A stretch of 64,000 bases of DNA. Origin: Urophycis tenuis. Its lineage: Eukaryota; Chordata; Actinopteri; Gadiformes; Phycidae. Location of the stretch: positions 8,111,359 through 8,175,358 of the forward strand of contig JAXIVH010000018.1 of the NCBI GenBank assembly GCA_036785325.1. Direction: 5' to 3'. Position 1 is the first letter of the stretch; each line of letters starts with the position of its first letter. Below the pieces are notes generated by a model. The model was not told where the DNA came from, did no database searches, and saw only the letters and a program-made list of their open reading frames with translations. A program made the translations under genes and the position numbers. Positions 36,390-47,989 of this stretch are shown piece after piece.

Positions 36390-36820
36390 TTCAAGTAAAC
36401 TTTATTGTCAGTTTTCATGAATGTACAGGACATACACAAAAACCGAAATGCCGTTTCCCTCGATCCCGGGTGCGAGACAACATGCAAAATATAAATTTAT
36501 AAAAATATAAGTAGAAAAAATCTAAATAAAAATAAAATAAAAATGCTAAGGTAGTGCGAGTATGTGCAATTAAAATAATAAACGGTAAACAGTAAACAGT
36601 AAGATGTGCAAATTGTAAACAGTAATCAGTAAGAGGTGCAGTATGGTGTAAGAGGTGCAGTATGGATCAGGTGCAGTAAGGATCTAATATAATATAAAGT
36701 TAAGGAATCTACAAAGTGTTTTAAAGAGTTGTGCATGGATGTGCAGCTAGTTGTGTTGGGTAGGCTGTGTGTCAGTGTGTGATATCCAGGGGGGTCAGAG
36801 TAAGAGGCCGGAGTGTCACG
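36390..36820 (-). mobile_element. LINE 3' end, antisense
   Basis: AACTTTATTGTCAGTTTTCA, GAATGTACAGGACATACACA and AAAACCGAAATGCCGTTTCC match the 14450-14520 element almost base for base, so they are two copies of one family. No RT part remains. Confidence 0.8.
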
Positions 36821-36829
36821 TTTACTTTA

Positions 36830-37930
36830 CTCATCATTTTCGCTCAGTGAACTTCACCAACTGAAACAGTTTAATGTGAAAGGAAATTATGTTAGATGAT
36901 GATCAAACATAATCTACTTTTTACATAATGACATAGCATGCTCGTTTGTTTTTGCACGTAAAGGGTTAATGAAGAAATATAGTGAAATATAGTGAATCAA
37001 ACGGCCACAATTTACTGTGTGTGTGTTTTTTTTGGTCAGAAATAATGAGATATAGTTGGTGCTTCATAATTGGTTGTTTATCAACTAGTGTGTGGCGACA
37101 TGAGAAATAGGATTTTAGCTTCATGTGTCCTTATTGTCCTATTGTTTTACATGGAAAACACTTCTATAATATATTTGATGATAAATTGAAAATGTGTGAA
37201 TGAAAGATGACAAGGATGCTTAGTTAAAATAAAATGTTATATTTTTAATATTTTGTAATATTTTATCTTATCTATATATACATAATACATGCTGCCATCA
37301 TTTTAATGGGAAAAAAGAATTCCATTGATTTGAACTCTAATCAAATTAGTTAATCAGCAACACATCCTCCCTCAAAATCTGATTGAGGATGCCAGGGTGG
37401 GTCTGCTGTATAGTCATTCCTGACATAGTCATCGCCATTCTACTTTCTTTGTAACTTATGGTGCAAGTCATCATGTTTGCAGCATGAATTTGGGGCACCC
37501 ATTAGTGATATACCAATCGTTACAGTTTGACCTTGTCTTGTTTATCTTTATCTTGTAACATCCTTTCACACCATTCCAGTGCCTATGTTCATTAAACTTT
37601 TTCTCATGTGAAAACAACAGCCTCTTCTGCCCCCCCCTTCACCTCCACCACCAACTCCACCCCTTACATCAGCTGTGTAGCTCTGCGGGATGGCACACTG
37701 TTTAATGTCTTAATCCAACTTAAGATGAGAGGCTGGAACCCCCCAGGTGACTACTGAATGCTGCACCTACAACAACTGGTGTCGTTCATCAGCCTAATGG
37801 CTTTTATATTTTTAACCCCTGCCATTAGTCAGGCGTAGGCAGCGCCACGATGCATCAGGGAGGACGAATCCCCCCAACGCCTTCCTGGGAACAACAGGGA
37901 CACCCGTTGATTCATAGCCCCTCATCCTCC
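36830..37930. other. fstl4 intron, nothing recognised
   Basis: AT-rich with no nameable element. Confidence 0.5.
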
Positions 37931-37934
37931 CATC

Positions 37935-38009
37935 ACTCTCTCTCACTCTCTCTCTTTTCTCCCTCTCTCTCACTCTCTCTTTTCTCCCTCTCTCTCTCTC
38001 TCTTTTTTC

Positions 38010-38085
<76 letters not shown>
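37935..38085 (+). repeat. (CT)n microsatellite at a 3' splice site
   Basis: A CT dinucleotide array with a pure core at about 38014-38085. It ends about 9 bases before the acceptor AG of the next exon and therefore forms the polypyrimidine tract. Confidence 0.95.
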
Positions 38086-38088
<3 letters not shown>

Positions 38089-38094
38089 CACCAG

Positions 38095-38215
38095 GACTTT
38101 GGGGATGATGGTTCCCTGTACATCACCAAGGTGACCACCATCCACATGGGGAAGTACAGCTGCCATGCGTATGGCTACGATGACCTGCACCAGACTCATG
38201 TTCTGCAGGTGAATG
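38095..38215 (+). CDS. fstl4 exon b: second half of Ig1
   Basis: Acceptor TTCACCAG at 38087-38094, donor GTCAGT at 38216. It encodes DFGDDGSLYITKVTTIHMGK, then YSCHAYGYDD (second Ig1 cysteine) and THVLQVN. 121 nt, phase 0 in, phase 1 out. The split codon G|TC gives Val with the next exon. Together with the previous exon it completes one Ig-like C2/I-set domain. Confidence 0.95.
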
Positions 38216-38319
38216 GTCAGTAATGCCTCCTTATTTACCCTCACAGTGGTGAGCAGCACACTGCTGCTGCAGTCAAATAGTCAAAGAACATGATGGTGAT
38301 AGTGATCATTTGTAGTGCT

Positions 38320-38430
38320 GTCATTTTATTTTATTATTTTATTTGAACAATTTACTGTATTGTGTCATTTCTAGTGTCATTACAAATTATAAATGTCCCC
38401 ATTTGTGGGACAAATAAAGGGTTTTCTTAT
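38320..38430 (+). mobile_element. LINE 3' tail, sense
   Basis: TGTCCCCATTTGTGGGACAA, then ATAAAGGG and CTTATCTAGTCTTAC, has the form of a fish LINE 3' end. Short and diverged. Confidence 0.4.
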
Positions 38431-38674
38431 CTAGTCTTACACATGTAACAAGAAATGTAACAAGCTGTTGCAGTGTGAAGTTAATATTGGCGTTATTTCT
38501 TTATTTGTTGGATTAGCTGCATACATGTTTTCAGCTGCTCCGGGGTCCACACATAATACATATTTGCAACATTCCGTTAAATTCATAGATTCATTCATTC
38601 ATTTAGAGTAAATACATTCCTATACCCACCAACATTAATTATTCAACATTTCTTAACAAATTATTGTTAAGAAA

Positions 38675-38730
38675 TGCGACCCTCGTAGAGCATAAGCGGT
38701 TACGACAATGGATGGATGGATGGAAATGTT
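38675..38730 (+). mobile_element. SINE 3' end fragment
   Basis: GACCCTCGTAGAGCATAAGC, then GGTTACGACAATGGATGGA, matches the 3' tail type of the SINE at 5270-5645 (GGATAAGCGG...AAAATG plus a tetranucleotide tail). The body is missing. Confidence 0.5.
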
Positions 38731-38734
38731 GAAT

Positions 38735-39841
38735 ATCAGTACGCTATATTCGAACAGACACTATTATAATCCTTTAAAGTAGGTTTGAACAATGTCTTGG
38801 AGCTAGCTTCATGGATATAAACGGGGATATCATTCCCCGAAGGCGTGGCGGTGAGGTCATGAATTATATTTTCAGTGATGGAATAGCATTAAAATATTGT
38901 TGTGCTGGCATGAACCCCTAACCCTCACCAGACTGTGTAGTTACATGTTATTCCAGCATTATTAAGACTTTGTTGTGTATTTAAAATGTATGAGGACACT
39001 AATGTATTTACATTACTATTATTGTTAGTAGGAGTGGTAGTAGTGCTTGTGGTAGGAGTAGCAGTAGTAGTAGTATATTATATATTTGAGCTCAAAGTTG
39101 TTGATTTGTTGCAGGCAAAGCCAGTCCTTTAAGCTATGTATGTAATTTGCCTAATTCACTGTTCCCAGTATGGCTACATAATAATTATACATATATATAG
39201 AGAGAGAGAGAGATTTTGTCATCCTTAATGTGGTCTCCGTTAGGTTGTCAGATGTTCCAAGGAGCGCATGGTTCCTTGAATGAAGCGCTTTGTCAAAGTG
39301 ATTAGTTTCCCTATGCTAAGAATGAACTGTGCAACTGCGCTGTTCTGAAACGATAGCCCTCCCCCACCCCTGCAGCCATGGCCATGATGAAGCCTGAGAC
39401 AATGACATTGTCCACTTCTGTTTTCCATTGAAAAAGAGCACAGATTAAACACAGCTTTGATCGGCATCATTCTTTTAGGTTAGATTAGATTCAATTTCAC
39501 TGTCATTGTGCAGAGTATAAGTACAGAGACAACGGAATTCCTGAAATGTGATGTGGACAAACTGTCTGTCTTAAACATCCAATGGGTCTCATTGAAGAGC
39601 TCAGCTGGGCTGGGCTACAACACATAGCCAGCAGATACACAAAGAGAGTAGAGAGGGATATACATGCATACACAGACAGATAGACATGCACATAGGGTAT
39701 GTTTCAGTAGCAGCAGGCAGGGTATCAACACTCCCACTCAGACTAATCACTTGCACAGGGCTCCGAGGAGGAGCATTTAAACGCACCCCGCGTTAGAGCA
39801 TTACGAATGAAAGATAACCAACTCCCCACAGCATGGGCACG

Positions 39842-39879
<38 letters not shown>

Positions 39880-40945
39880 GTCAGATAAACAGCCACAAAC
39901 GGATACACAAACCACATACACACATTCAAAATAAACAAACATGCTCACATAGTTCAGCAGCCTTTGTTTCATTGTGTAGGCATATGCAAGACACAATATG
40001 AAAGAGAGATAATGTTTGCCCACAATAAGCATGATTGTTGTGTTGTTTTGCAAGAGGAGAGGTTAATTAGAAAGCAATGGAGATGCCAAAGCCCTGAGCA
40101 TCAGTGGAACCAGTGAGGATACAGGGAGGCCAGGGTTCATGATGGGGGTTGTCTTTCAAATGGTTGATTACCATATTGTATGTTACTGCAATTATGTTTT
40201 GTGTGTTGCTTTTGTTTCACTTGGGGATTCCTTATGGATGCCACTAAATACATGAACGATTAATGTAAGGCTTGTTAAGACCTGTAAACCAAAACATATG
40301 GTGTATTTTTCTATACATTTAACAGCCTTGCTTCCAATGTCCAACATGTCTTATTCAAGCTAATTCATTATGATGGTACAATCTAATATAGTTGTATGAA
40401 TAATTAGCAGCACTATTATAACAGTTATATATAATTAGAGTGGAAGCAGCCTGCCTCTCCCAAAGCTCTGCAGCAACAAGACAACTACAAAAGAAACTTC
40501 AGTAAACCCCTTTATATATATACTTTTCTTTTTTTAATATATATATACTAATATATATATATACTTTTCTTTTTTTAATATATATTTTGTGTCTATATTT
40601 TGAAGTGAAATGGCAGAGCTTACAAAACAACCTATGTTGTAGTATTACAGAGCTGTGTTTGTCCCCTCCCACCTGACACCCTGGGGGGGAGGGGGGAGGG
40701 GGGGGCTCCCTAGGGCATCCGGCCCACTGAGGAGAGCCTGCCTGGAGAGCAGGACATGGGACCCGGGGGCCACGGTACACAGCTACTCCATGCAGCGGGG
40801 CCCCCCCAGAGCTCCTGGAGTTGTGTGATGTGGGGTTATGTGTGTGTTCGTCAAGTTACCCAAATCTATCTTGGTCCACCATGACACAGTTTGTTGGTAT
40901 GTAATTATGTTTTCACTGGCTCTTATATGTCCTCTGTGTTTGTAT
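38735..40945. other. fstl4 intron: minor repeats only
   Basis: Contents are an AG run at 39200-39213, an antisense LINE 3' tail at about 39478-39545 (same family as 21730-21805), a (CA)n run at 39847-39876, and an imperfect tandem pair of a TATATACTTTTCTTTTTTTAA unit at 40512-40590. Nothing coding. Confidence 0.55.
39478..39545 (-). mobile_element. LINE 3' tail, antisense
   Basis: GTTAGATTAGATTCAATTTC, then ACTGTCATTGTGCAGAGTA, is the reverse complement of the tail at 21765-21805, with a few differences. Confidence 0.6.
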
Positions 40946-40949
40946 CTCT

Positions 40950-41099
<150 letters not shown>

Positions 41100-41100
41100 G

Positions 41101-41262
41101 TCCCACCAGTAATCCTGGTCTACCCGGAGACCCAGGCCCAGGAACCAGGGGTGTCTGCCAGTCTCCGTTGCCATGCCGACGGCATCCCGAACCCCAAACT
41201 CATTTGGCTGAAGAATGGCTTGGATCTTCAGCTCCGATCCTCTAAACAGATCTCTCTCATAG
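41101..41262 (+). CDS. fstl4 exon c: first half of Ig2
   Basis: Acceptor GCGTACAG ends at 41100, donor GTGAGC at 41263. It encodes (V)PPVILVYPETQAQEPG, then ASLRCHADGIPNPKLIWLKN (first Ig2 cysteine and the tryptophan) and SKQISLI. 162 nt, phase 1 in and out, so skipping it would keep the frame. The 3' splice site has no pyrimidine tract, only the TG array. Confidence 0.95.
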
Positions 41263-42800
41263 GTGAGCCTTCCTGTGTGTGTGTGTGTTTATCAACCAGT
41301 TGCCATTGGCTCATCTTTCTGTGTGTATGGCTGGCTGCATAATATGTGTGTGTATGTTTATGTTGATCTCTCTGGGGTTTATTATTCATTTTGTTGTGTT
41401 TACTCCGTATCTCTGCCTTGGATTTCAAGTACCATGGCTTCGCCCTCAGAGATAAACAGCTTACTGTTATGCGACGCCATCCATCGCTGTGTCTAATGAA
41501 AAACCATGGAAACAACATTGTGTGATTGTGGCGACAGGACGTCGTCCATCATAAAAGGAAACGTAACCCTGTCAAGTTTGATTTGAATAAAACGGAAGCA
41601 GAAATTTTTAACTTGACGGTTGTATAGCTATATTGGTGCTTGGGGATTTAATTCATCTCCAGTGTAAAAATGAAAGTTGAACTAAACTTGAATTTCCCTC
41701 CTCTCATTCTGAATGGGTGTTAGTTGAGTTTTGAAGCAATGCACAGAAGTGCACTCATTCAGAACAGTGATAATGGCTACATATGGCTCTTACTCTCCCA
41801 GAGTACAGTGATTTTTAGGTATATCTTCAGTGTCAGTTATAAAAGAGAGTAAGAGAGCGAGAGCACAAGTAAGAGGGCAAGAGCGAGGGGAAGAGGGTGA
41901 GAGGGATGCTCCTCTTTATGGCTTGGTTCTCATTAACCCAAAGTTTTATGGGCAGTGTTTGGACCATTACCGGCGTTAGTAGCCTGTTAACCACCCTCCT
42001 CAAACACTCACACAAAGAGGAGGTGTTGCAGGGCCTGCTGACACATTAACAACAGGAGAGTGCACACACCCAGGGCACTGTTTCTCCTGGGGAATCGAGA
42101 GATATTTTTTACAAAGCGAGTGCAAGGACAGGAGGCTGTGTGTGTGTGTGTGTGTGTGTGTGTAGGAGGGGAGACGTGTGGGGGGGGGGGGGTTAGAACA
42201 CAAACCGAACAGATTAGGGAAATTGTCTTATGAATTGTTTATGCTACATTATTACATTATTATGCTACACAGTTTGAGGTTCAACAAGGCTGTGTTAAGG
42301 CAGATGGACTGCTCAAGAAGGGATATTGCCACCCATAATATGACTACTAAGTAAAACTAAGTCTTTGGTATGTGCAATTAATTAGCAAGCAGGTGTATTA
42401 TAGTCTATTAATGTACGCACTCATGCTGTTAAACAGGGCTTTGGTGTGTGTGTGTCAGTGTGTGTGAGAGTGTACTTGTCCCTCTGTGTGTGTGGGTGTG
42501 TGTGCACACCCATTTGTGAAAGTGCAACAATGTGCGTGTGAATAGGTAGATTGTTTTACAGGGAGAGGAAGATAGAGAGAGGTAGATAGGGGGAGATGAA
42601 GATAGGGGGAGGGGTGGATAAGGAGGGAGGTAGATGGGGAGAGAACAAGAGAGGTAGATGGGGAGAGGAAGAGAGAGAGGCAGTGCACGGAAGCGTTGCA
42701 TAGCCTCACTTTGCGTAACATCACTTTGCTTCGCGTCGTGTAGCATTATCTAGCGTTGCCATTGCGTCGAGCCATAAGGATAAGATCCCTCTCTAATCAA
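41263..42800. other. fstl4 intron, nothing recognised
   Basis: Short (TG)n runs at 41275-41288 and 42137-42163, a poly-G at 42180-42191 and GA-rich sequence at 42560-42680. No element nameable. Confidence 0.5.
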
Positions 42801-42806
42801 TGAGCT

Positions 42807-43079
42807 CTCCTACACTGAGCCCATAGGACTCACAGACAAGGAAGGCTCCTACACTGAGCCCATAGGACTCACAGACGAGGAAGGCTCCTACACTGAGCCC
42901 ATAGGACTCACAGACGAGGAAGGCTCCTACACTGAGCCCATAGGACTCACAGACGAGGAAGGCTCCTACACTGAGCCCATAGGACTCACAGACGAGGAAG
43001 GCTCCTACACTGAGCCCATAGGACTCACAGACGAGGAAGGCTCCTACACTGAGCCCATAGGACTCACAGACGAGGAAGG
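42807..43079 (+). repeat. 39-bp minisatellite, 7 units
   Basis: Seven tandem copies of CTCCTACACTGAGCCCATAG plus GACTCACAGACGAGGAAGG. All look identical except for one base in the first (GACAAGG for GACGAGG). 273 bases is exactly 7 x 39. Confidence 0.97.
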
Positions 43080-45363
43080 CTGACAGTCTTGAGGGCTATT
43101 GTGACAGGCGTAAACTTGGCCCTCTACCCAAGAGTTAAAGATAAATATCTGTGTATTCTAAGTTTAAGTACATATTTTGAGTATAACCCACCAGGGGAAG
43201 ATATTTTGTAGCTATTTCAATGTTTGAACTTGAATTGAACAGGTAGAAATGTTTCTTTCTTTTTATGCAAGCCTGGATCTTATTCTTTTTTTTTGTGGAA
43301 TTGGGTTAACCCCAACCCTATTATATAATGTGTTAATGAATACCTTAGTTAACATGAACATTAGTCATTTGGGCCAGCCCTAGTAGATCATCAAGAAGCC
43401 ACATGTCACTCCCCCTGCTTTGGAATGGTGAGTGCAGCATGTGAACACAAAGATATTATGTAGAGGAAAGGAGAGAGGGGAGAGAGAGGGGGAGGTGGAC
43501 GCAGGAAGCTTTGGGTTGACTGCGTTTTGTTATTTGAATTTGTTCACAGTGACCATCGGTCACCGCCGGTCAGATGATTATTTAAAACAATCTTGTCAAA
43601 TGTATTAAAATATTGATAAATATTGTTAAACTAGATGAAGGTCCATTGTTAAAATGTTGACGCATCAAGTGGTGAGGTTTCAGATAGAACCAACTGAATG
43701 CCTGCATTGTCTAAGGGGCCAGTAGGTTCTATCAAATGATTGCAAATCACAGGGCTGAATGTAGTTCAGTGTTGGGTTATGTGAGGAGACTATGGAGGAG
43801 ACTATGCTGTCTATGGTGCTGGAGCAGCTCTAGTACTTCCTTGCTCTATTGTTTAATTGTACTCCACCTTAACTGCATGTTTTGACCATTAATTATATGG
43901 AGTATTCTCAATAGTAATAAGTATTCACTGCCCTGTAAACCTGTATCTCATTTAAACGGTGATTCACCCATCCATGGTCGAAAACACTGAGCCATTCTCC
44001 AGCACGTGTTTTGCACAGAGTGCGTGCTTGTGTGCCTATGAGTCTGCATCTCTGCAGCTGTGTGTTTTCATCGGTGTGTTTTCATTGGTGTGTCTTAATT
44101 GGTGAATGTGAGGCATACAAATATAAAGTGTTTTGAGTGTGGAGACAGTATCCAGAAATAAATTTAGCTCCTTTATGAACCTTCACAGCCATACCAACAT
44201 TTTGTGTTCTAACTGGCAGAACAAACCACAGGTTGCTTGTGCTGGCAATATGGAGGCTATTGATTACTAATTACATTGATGTATCTGTTAGCTGTTTCCC
44301 CAAAGGTCTTTGGATTGAAGCATCTTGGGATGCAGGCTCACAACAGCTATTAAGACAGACAAGGCCCCACCTGCTCCCAGTACAGGAACCACAGCAGCTT
44401 AGTCCACAAGCAGGGCCTGTGAAGGCTCATTTTATGTGTGGCTGCGTCTGTGTTTTCATATTGTAATTGATCAGAACATAATTAAGATTTATGTGTAATT
44501 CAATAGCTTGTCTTATTTAACAGAGCCACACACTGAGGCCGAGTTTTATTTCCACGTACAATGTATTACACACATTACCACCCTGATAAAAGAGAATTTA
44601 GCAACCACAAGCTGTTATCGGGAGCCAAAAGATGTTACACTAATGTGCAAAACTTTCATCAGCCCTATGTAATTGCTTGGTCTTTTGGGCATGTCAGTCG
44701 ATTCAAATGAGAACAGGATGGGGGAATTAAGAATGTAGGAATGGAGAAAGAGTGACAAACATGGATTATGATTGGATTTGAAAGGATTACAACAGGATTT
44801 CAGTGTGGTGTCATTTGCATGAGGAGAACACACACACATGGGTCAAGTAGACAAAAGGAGGAGACAGAGAGAGAGAGAGCATTGAAGCAAACTAATCATA
44901 CGGTTATTAAAGTAAGACAGTTATGAACGATATGATTAAGGTAGGGTTGGTATTAAAGGTTAGGCTCTTTTCAGCTTCCAGTGCATTCAGGCTCAATTTA
45001 CTCAATACAATTCATATTTCACGTGGTAACACGGCTTTGAAAGAAAAAATTAAAAAAAATGTAATTACATAATATTATATTATTTAATATCTTTAGTTTG
45101 TTCAGACAAAAGCACACAATGTATTTGCAAATTAAACATTTACACAAAATGTCAACAATGTTAATCTACAGTCATTTGTGCTTAAAAAAAGAACCAAACA
45201 CCATCACCACTTATAGATTGGCTTGCATTACATGACACCCTCAACAAGTAAACACATGCCGTTGAATGCATAACCTCATGACACTAATCGTATGCTACTG
45301 TTATGTCCCAGGGAGGGCACGGATAGCATACTAAATGAGTGAAGACAGCACACGATTCGATTC

Positions 45364-45407
45364 GGTACACATTTCCATTTTTCGATTGAAAAATGGAAAT
45401 GTGTACC
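45364..45407. other. Perfect 20-bp inverted repeat, 4-nt loop
   Basis: Left arm GGTACACATTTCCATTTTTC (45364-45383), loop GATT, right arm its exact reverse complement (45388-45407). No neighbouring promoter or gene start explains it. Confidence 0.92.
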
Positions 45408-45552
45408 TGAAAACCTGTTTTTTACTTTCCAGATAAATTTTAAATTGTTTTAAAAAATATATTTGTATTAGTATTGAATAGAAGCAGAATACTTCACAAC
45501 CGCGGTCATTATATACTGTATGTATTGACCTGCTACAGTCCCAGACTATAGA

Positions 45553-45594
45553 AACACACACACACACACACAGACATATCTGTGTGTGTGTGTG
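45553..45594. other. CA/TG hairpin
   Basis: A (CA)n run ending ACAGA, spacer CATA, then TCTGTG and a (TG)n run. The two arms are complementary over about 16-18 bases. Confidence 0.85.
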
Positions 45595-46524
45595 CTGATA
45601 CAGTTGTTGTGTTACAAGTGGTGTAACACATGCACTCTCTCACTCTCTCTAAAGTGTGCCTGTGTCAAGTACATGTGCTGCTTGACTGACACACAGAGGA
45701 CCCAAAACGGACTTTCTTTACCTTTTGATCACCGATATCAGATTATTTTCGAGGGGTTTAATGCAAGAACGGAATGACAGATGGATAGATCAAGGTATGT
45801 TTTCTCGTTGTTGTTATTTTGTAATAGTGTCATATCTCAAATATTGGTGGACACTACTCATAAAGTATTAGGGGCTGTAGCCTCAGAAGCTCAGGCCTAA
45901 CACACTGCTGGGGTCTACACCTATGAGTGAAGGGGTCCATGGTCAGTGTATCATCTTGTATGTATGTACTGTATGGATGGATGGATATAAAATGTAACAC
46001 ACCATGGTTTTATACTAAAAGAATCAGAGAAGCTCAACCCTCTTTTGAAAATCAAACTAAAGTGCTGTTCAGATGGAGCTGGATACATTCACAGACACCG
46101 TGCCGTTATACTAGCAGTGTCCGAGAAGCCCTCTCCCATGTGTCGCCATCACCATCAACCAACGCACAGATGGAGATACAGACATACACACATACCTCGC
46201 CGCCAGTTTCCCTTGGTTGATGGACACTGAGGATTTTACTTCTGTTTTCTCTAAATGACAGTGTTGTTTTAGTATGAGTGACAATATGACGATCATTTAA
46301 GACATATTGACAGTTTAAAATAAACAAAATCGGGTTTTGGGTTCACTGCCCCAGGCGTTGATGCGACTCACCTGCCCTCTGTTTATTGAAACTGAATTGA
46401 AGGGGTGTTTAGAGAGCTGTCAAATCTGGCCCAGATTCACACAAAAAAGATGAAAGGGGGCCGGCAGGGTTAGGGGGTTCTCCTTTTAAATAGGTAACAC
46501 AATATAAGATTTACAGCCCAAACC

Positions 46525-46635
46525 CCAATGGCAGTGAGCTATACACTGGCACCTACACCTGCATCGCTAAGAAGGAGCTGAGGGTGGACGTGGACATATC
46601 CTCCCTGTTAGTGGAAGACTCTGCCAAGAAAACCT
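46525..46635 (+). pseudogene. Decayed duplicate of fstl4 exon d
   Basis: This 111-base sequence matches the real exon at 47179-47313 throughout. It has a single 24-base in-frame deletion that removes the residues between LY(I/T)G and YTC, including the aspartate of the Ig DxGxYxC signature. It still reads NGSELYTGTYTCIAKKELRV and DISSLLVEDSAKKT without a stop. The donor is changed from GTAAGT to GTGTGT. The CTCTCAG acceptor is missing: the nearest AG, at 46515-46516, would give the wrong frame. Similarity continues about 70 bases into the intron (TCCAAGAAACACAGCTATG), so this is a genomic tandem duplication, not a processed copy. Confidence 0.9.
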
Positions 46636-47178
46636 GTGTGTCCAAGAAACACAGCTATGGATTATAAAACACATCATCCATTCATCAATTAAAGCTGGTC
46701 CAGATTGTCCCGATTCCAGGCGATCTGTGCCGATTCCAGGGGTGAATATTAATATTAGTGATCCTGTAGTTTGGGCTGGTAAGTGGAGGCCCAAATGGTC
46801 ATGTTACGAGCATCTAATAACTATCGTTTGTTAGCCTACATTATAGCCTGCCATTGGTCTACAATTGTATTTGTGTGATTGCTTAGCTCTCATCATGAAT
46901 GTTAGAGAATGTCTATTTTGGTATAAGGCATTTGAGGCAAGATCTAAGTATAAAATCTACATTTAAAAAAAAAACGATTACATAGTTCTTTATAGTTGTT
47001 TCAGTATTGTTGCTTGTTTGCTTCAAGTATTGTTTCCCATATTTCAAGTGCCTGACCTGGTGACGTCAGTCGATTCCAGGTTCCAGATTTCAATCAAGTA
47101 TGAAAGCATTAGAAAGTCCATGAACAACATGGAGAATGTGTGATTGAGCACGATTCTACTTTTTTGTGTTCCTCTCAG

Positions 47179-47313
47179 CCAATGGCAGTGAGCTATACAT
47201 TGGCAGCGTGCGATATGAAGACACCGGTGCCTATACCTGCATCGCTAAGAACGAAGTGGGGGTGGACGAGGACATATCCTCCCTGTTCGTGGAAGACTCT
47301 GCCAAGAAAACCT
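47179..47313 (+). CDS. fstl4 exon d: second half of Ig2
   Basis: Acceptor CCTCTCAG ends at 47178, donor GTAAGT at 47314. It encodes (A)NGSELYIGSVRYEDTGAY, then TCIAKNEVGVDEDISSLFVE and DSAKKT. The DTGAYTC segment is the canonical end of an I-set Ig domain, and NGS is a potential N-glycosylation site. 135 nt, phase 1 in and out. A decayed copy lies 544 bases upstream. Confidence 0.96.
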
Positions 47314-47800
47314 GTAAGTCCAAGAAACACAGCTATGCATCATAGAGCACATCATGCATTCATTATGGAGATATACAAATTCATCAATTAAAGCTGGTTT
47401 AGAGTGCCTTGTGACTTCACTATTGGTAGTGAAGTGTTTGAATACCAATTATTATAATGTGTTTTTAATATTTAGTATATTGACTGCTGCAACAATCAGA
47501 TAGAACATAGATTTATACATTTCATATTGTCTCCATAGTTCATAGCTTTTACAAGACAGTCATGTATTTGTAAAAGCTGCAAAGAGTCAAAGTTCATAAC
47601 CCTCTATCAGAAATTACAAATCGATGATGGTAGATTTTAGGGGGAAATGTGCCTTTGTTTAACACTAATCTGGTGCTTTATGGAGGAGGCAGAATTTGGA
47701 TTAGTACTGACAAGGTTTGAGAGAGGGTGTTGAATCCGTATCTAAGAGGATCTGTCTTCTCTCTCAATGTAATTTGATCTTGGGTCTTTTTTTTACCAAT

Positions 47801-47904
<104 letters not shown>

Positions 47905-47961
47905 GACTTTATATCTGCTGCCTTTGTTCCCATTTCCATTATTCTGCTGCGGACTCCGCAG

Positions 47962-47988
47962 TGGCAAACATCCTTTGGAGAGAAGAAG
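47962..47988 (+). CDS. fstl4 exon e: 27-nt micro-exon
   Basis: Acceptor CTCCGCAG ends at 47961, donor GTAATA at 47989. With the split codons it encodes LANILWREEG, the conserved linker after Ig2. 27 nt, phase 1 in and out. The exon is too short to stand out as an ORF. It is supported by exact phase fit and by matching the conserved protein text at precisely this place. Confidence 0.92.
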
Positions 47989-47989
47989 G

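Larger units (their letters stand above)
43085..46520. other. fstl4 intron, nothing coding
   Basis: AT-rich unique-looking DNA. It includes two hairpins, at 45364-45407 and 45553-45594, listed separately. Confidence 0.5.
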
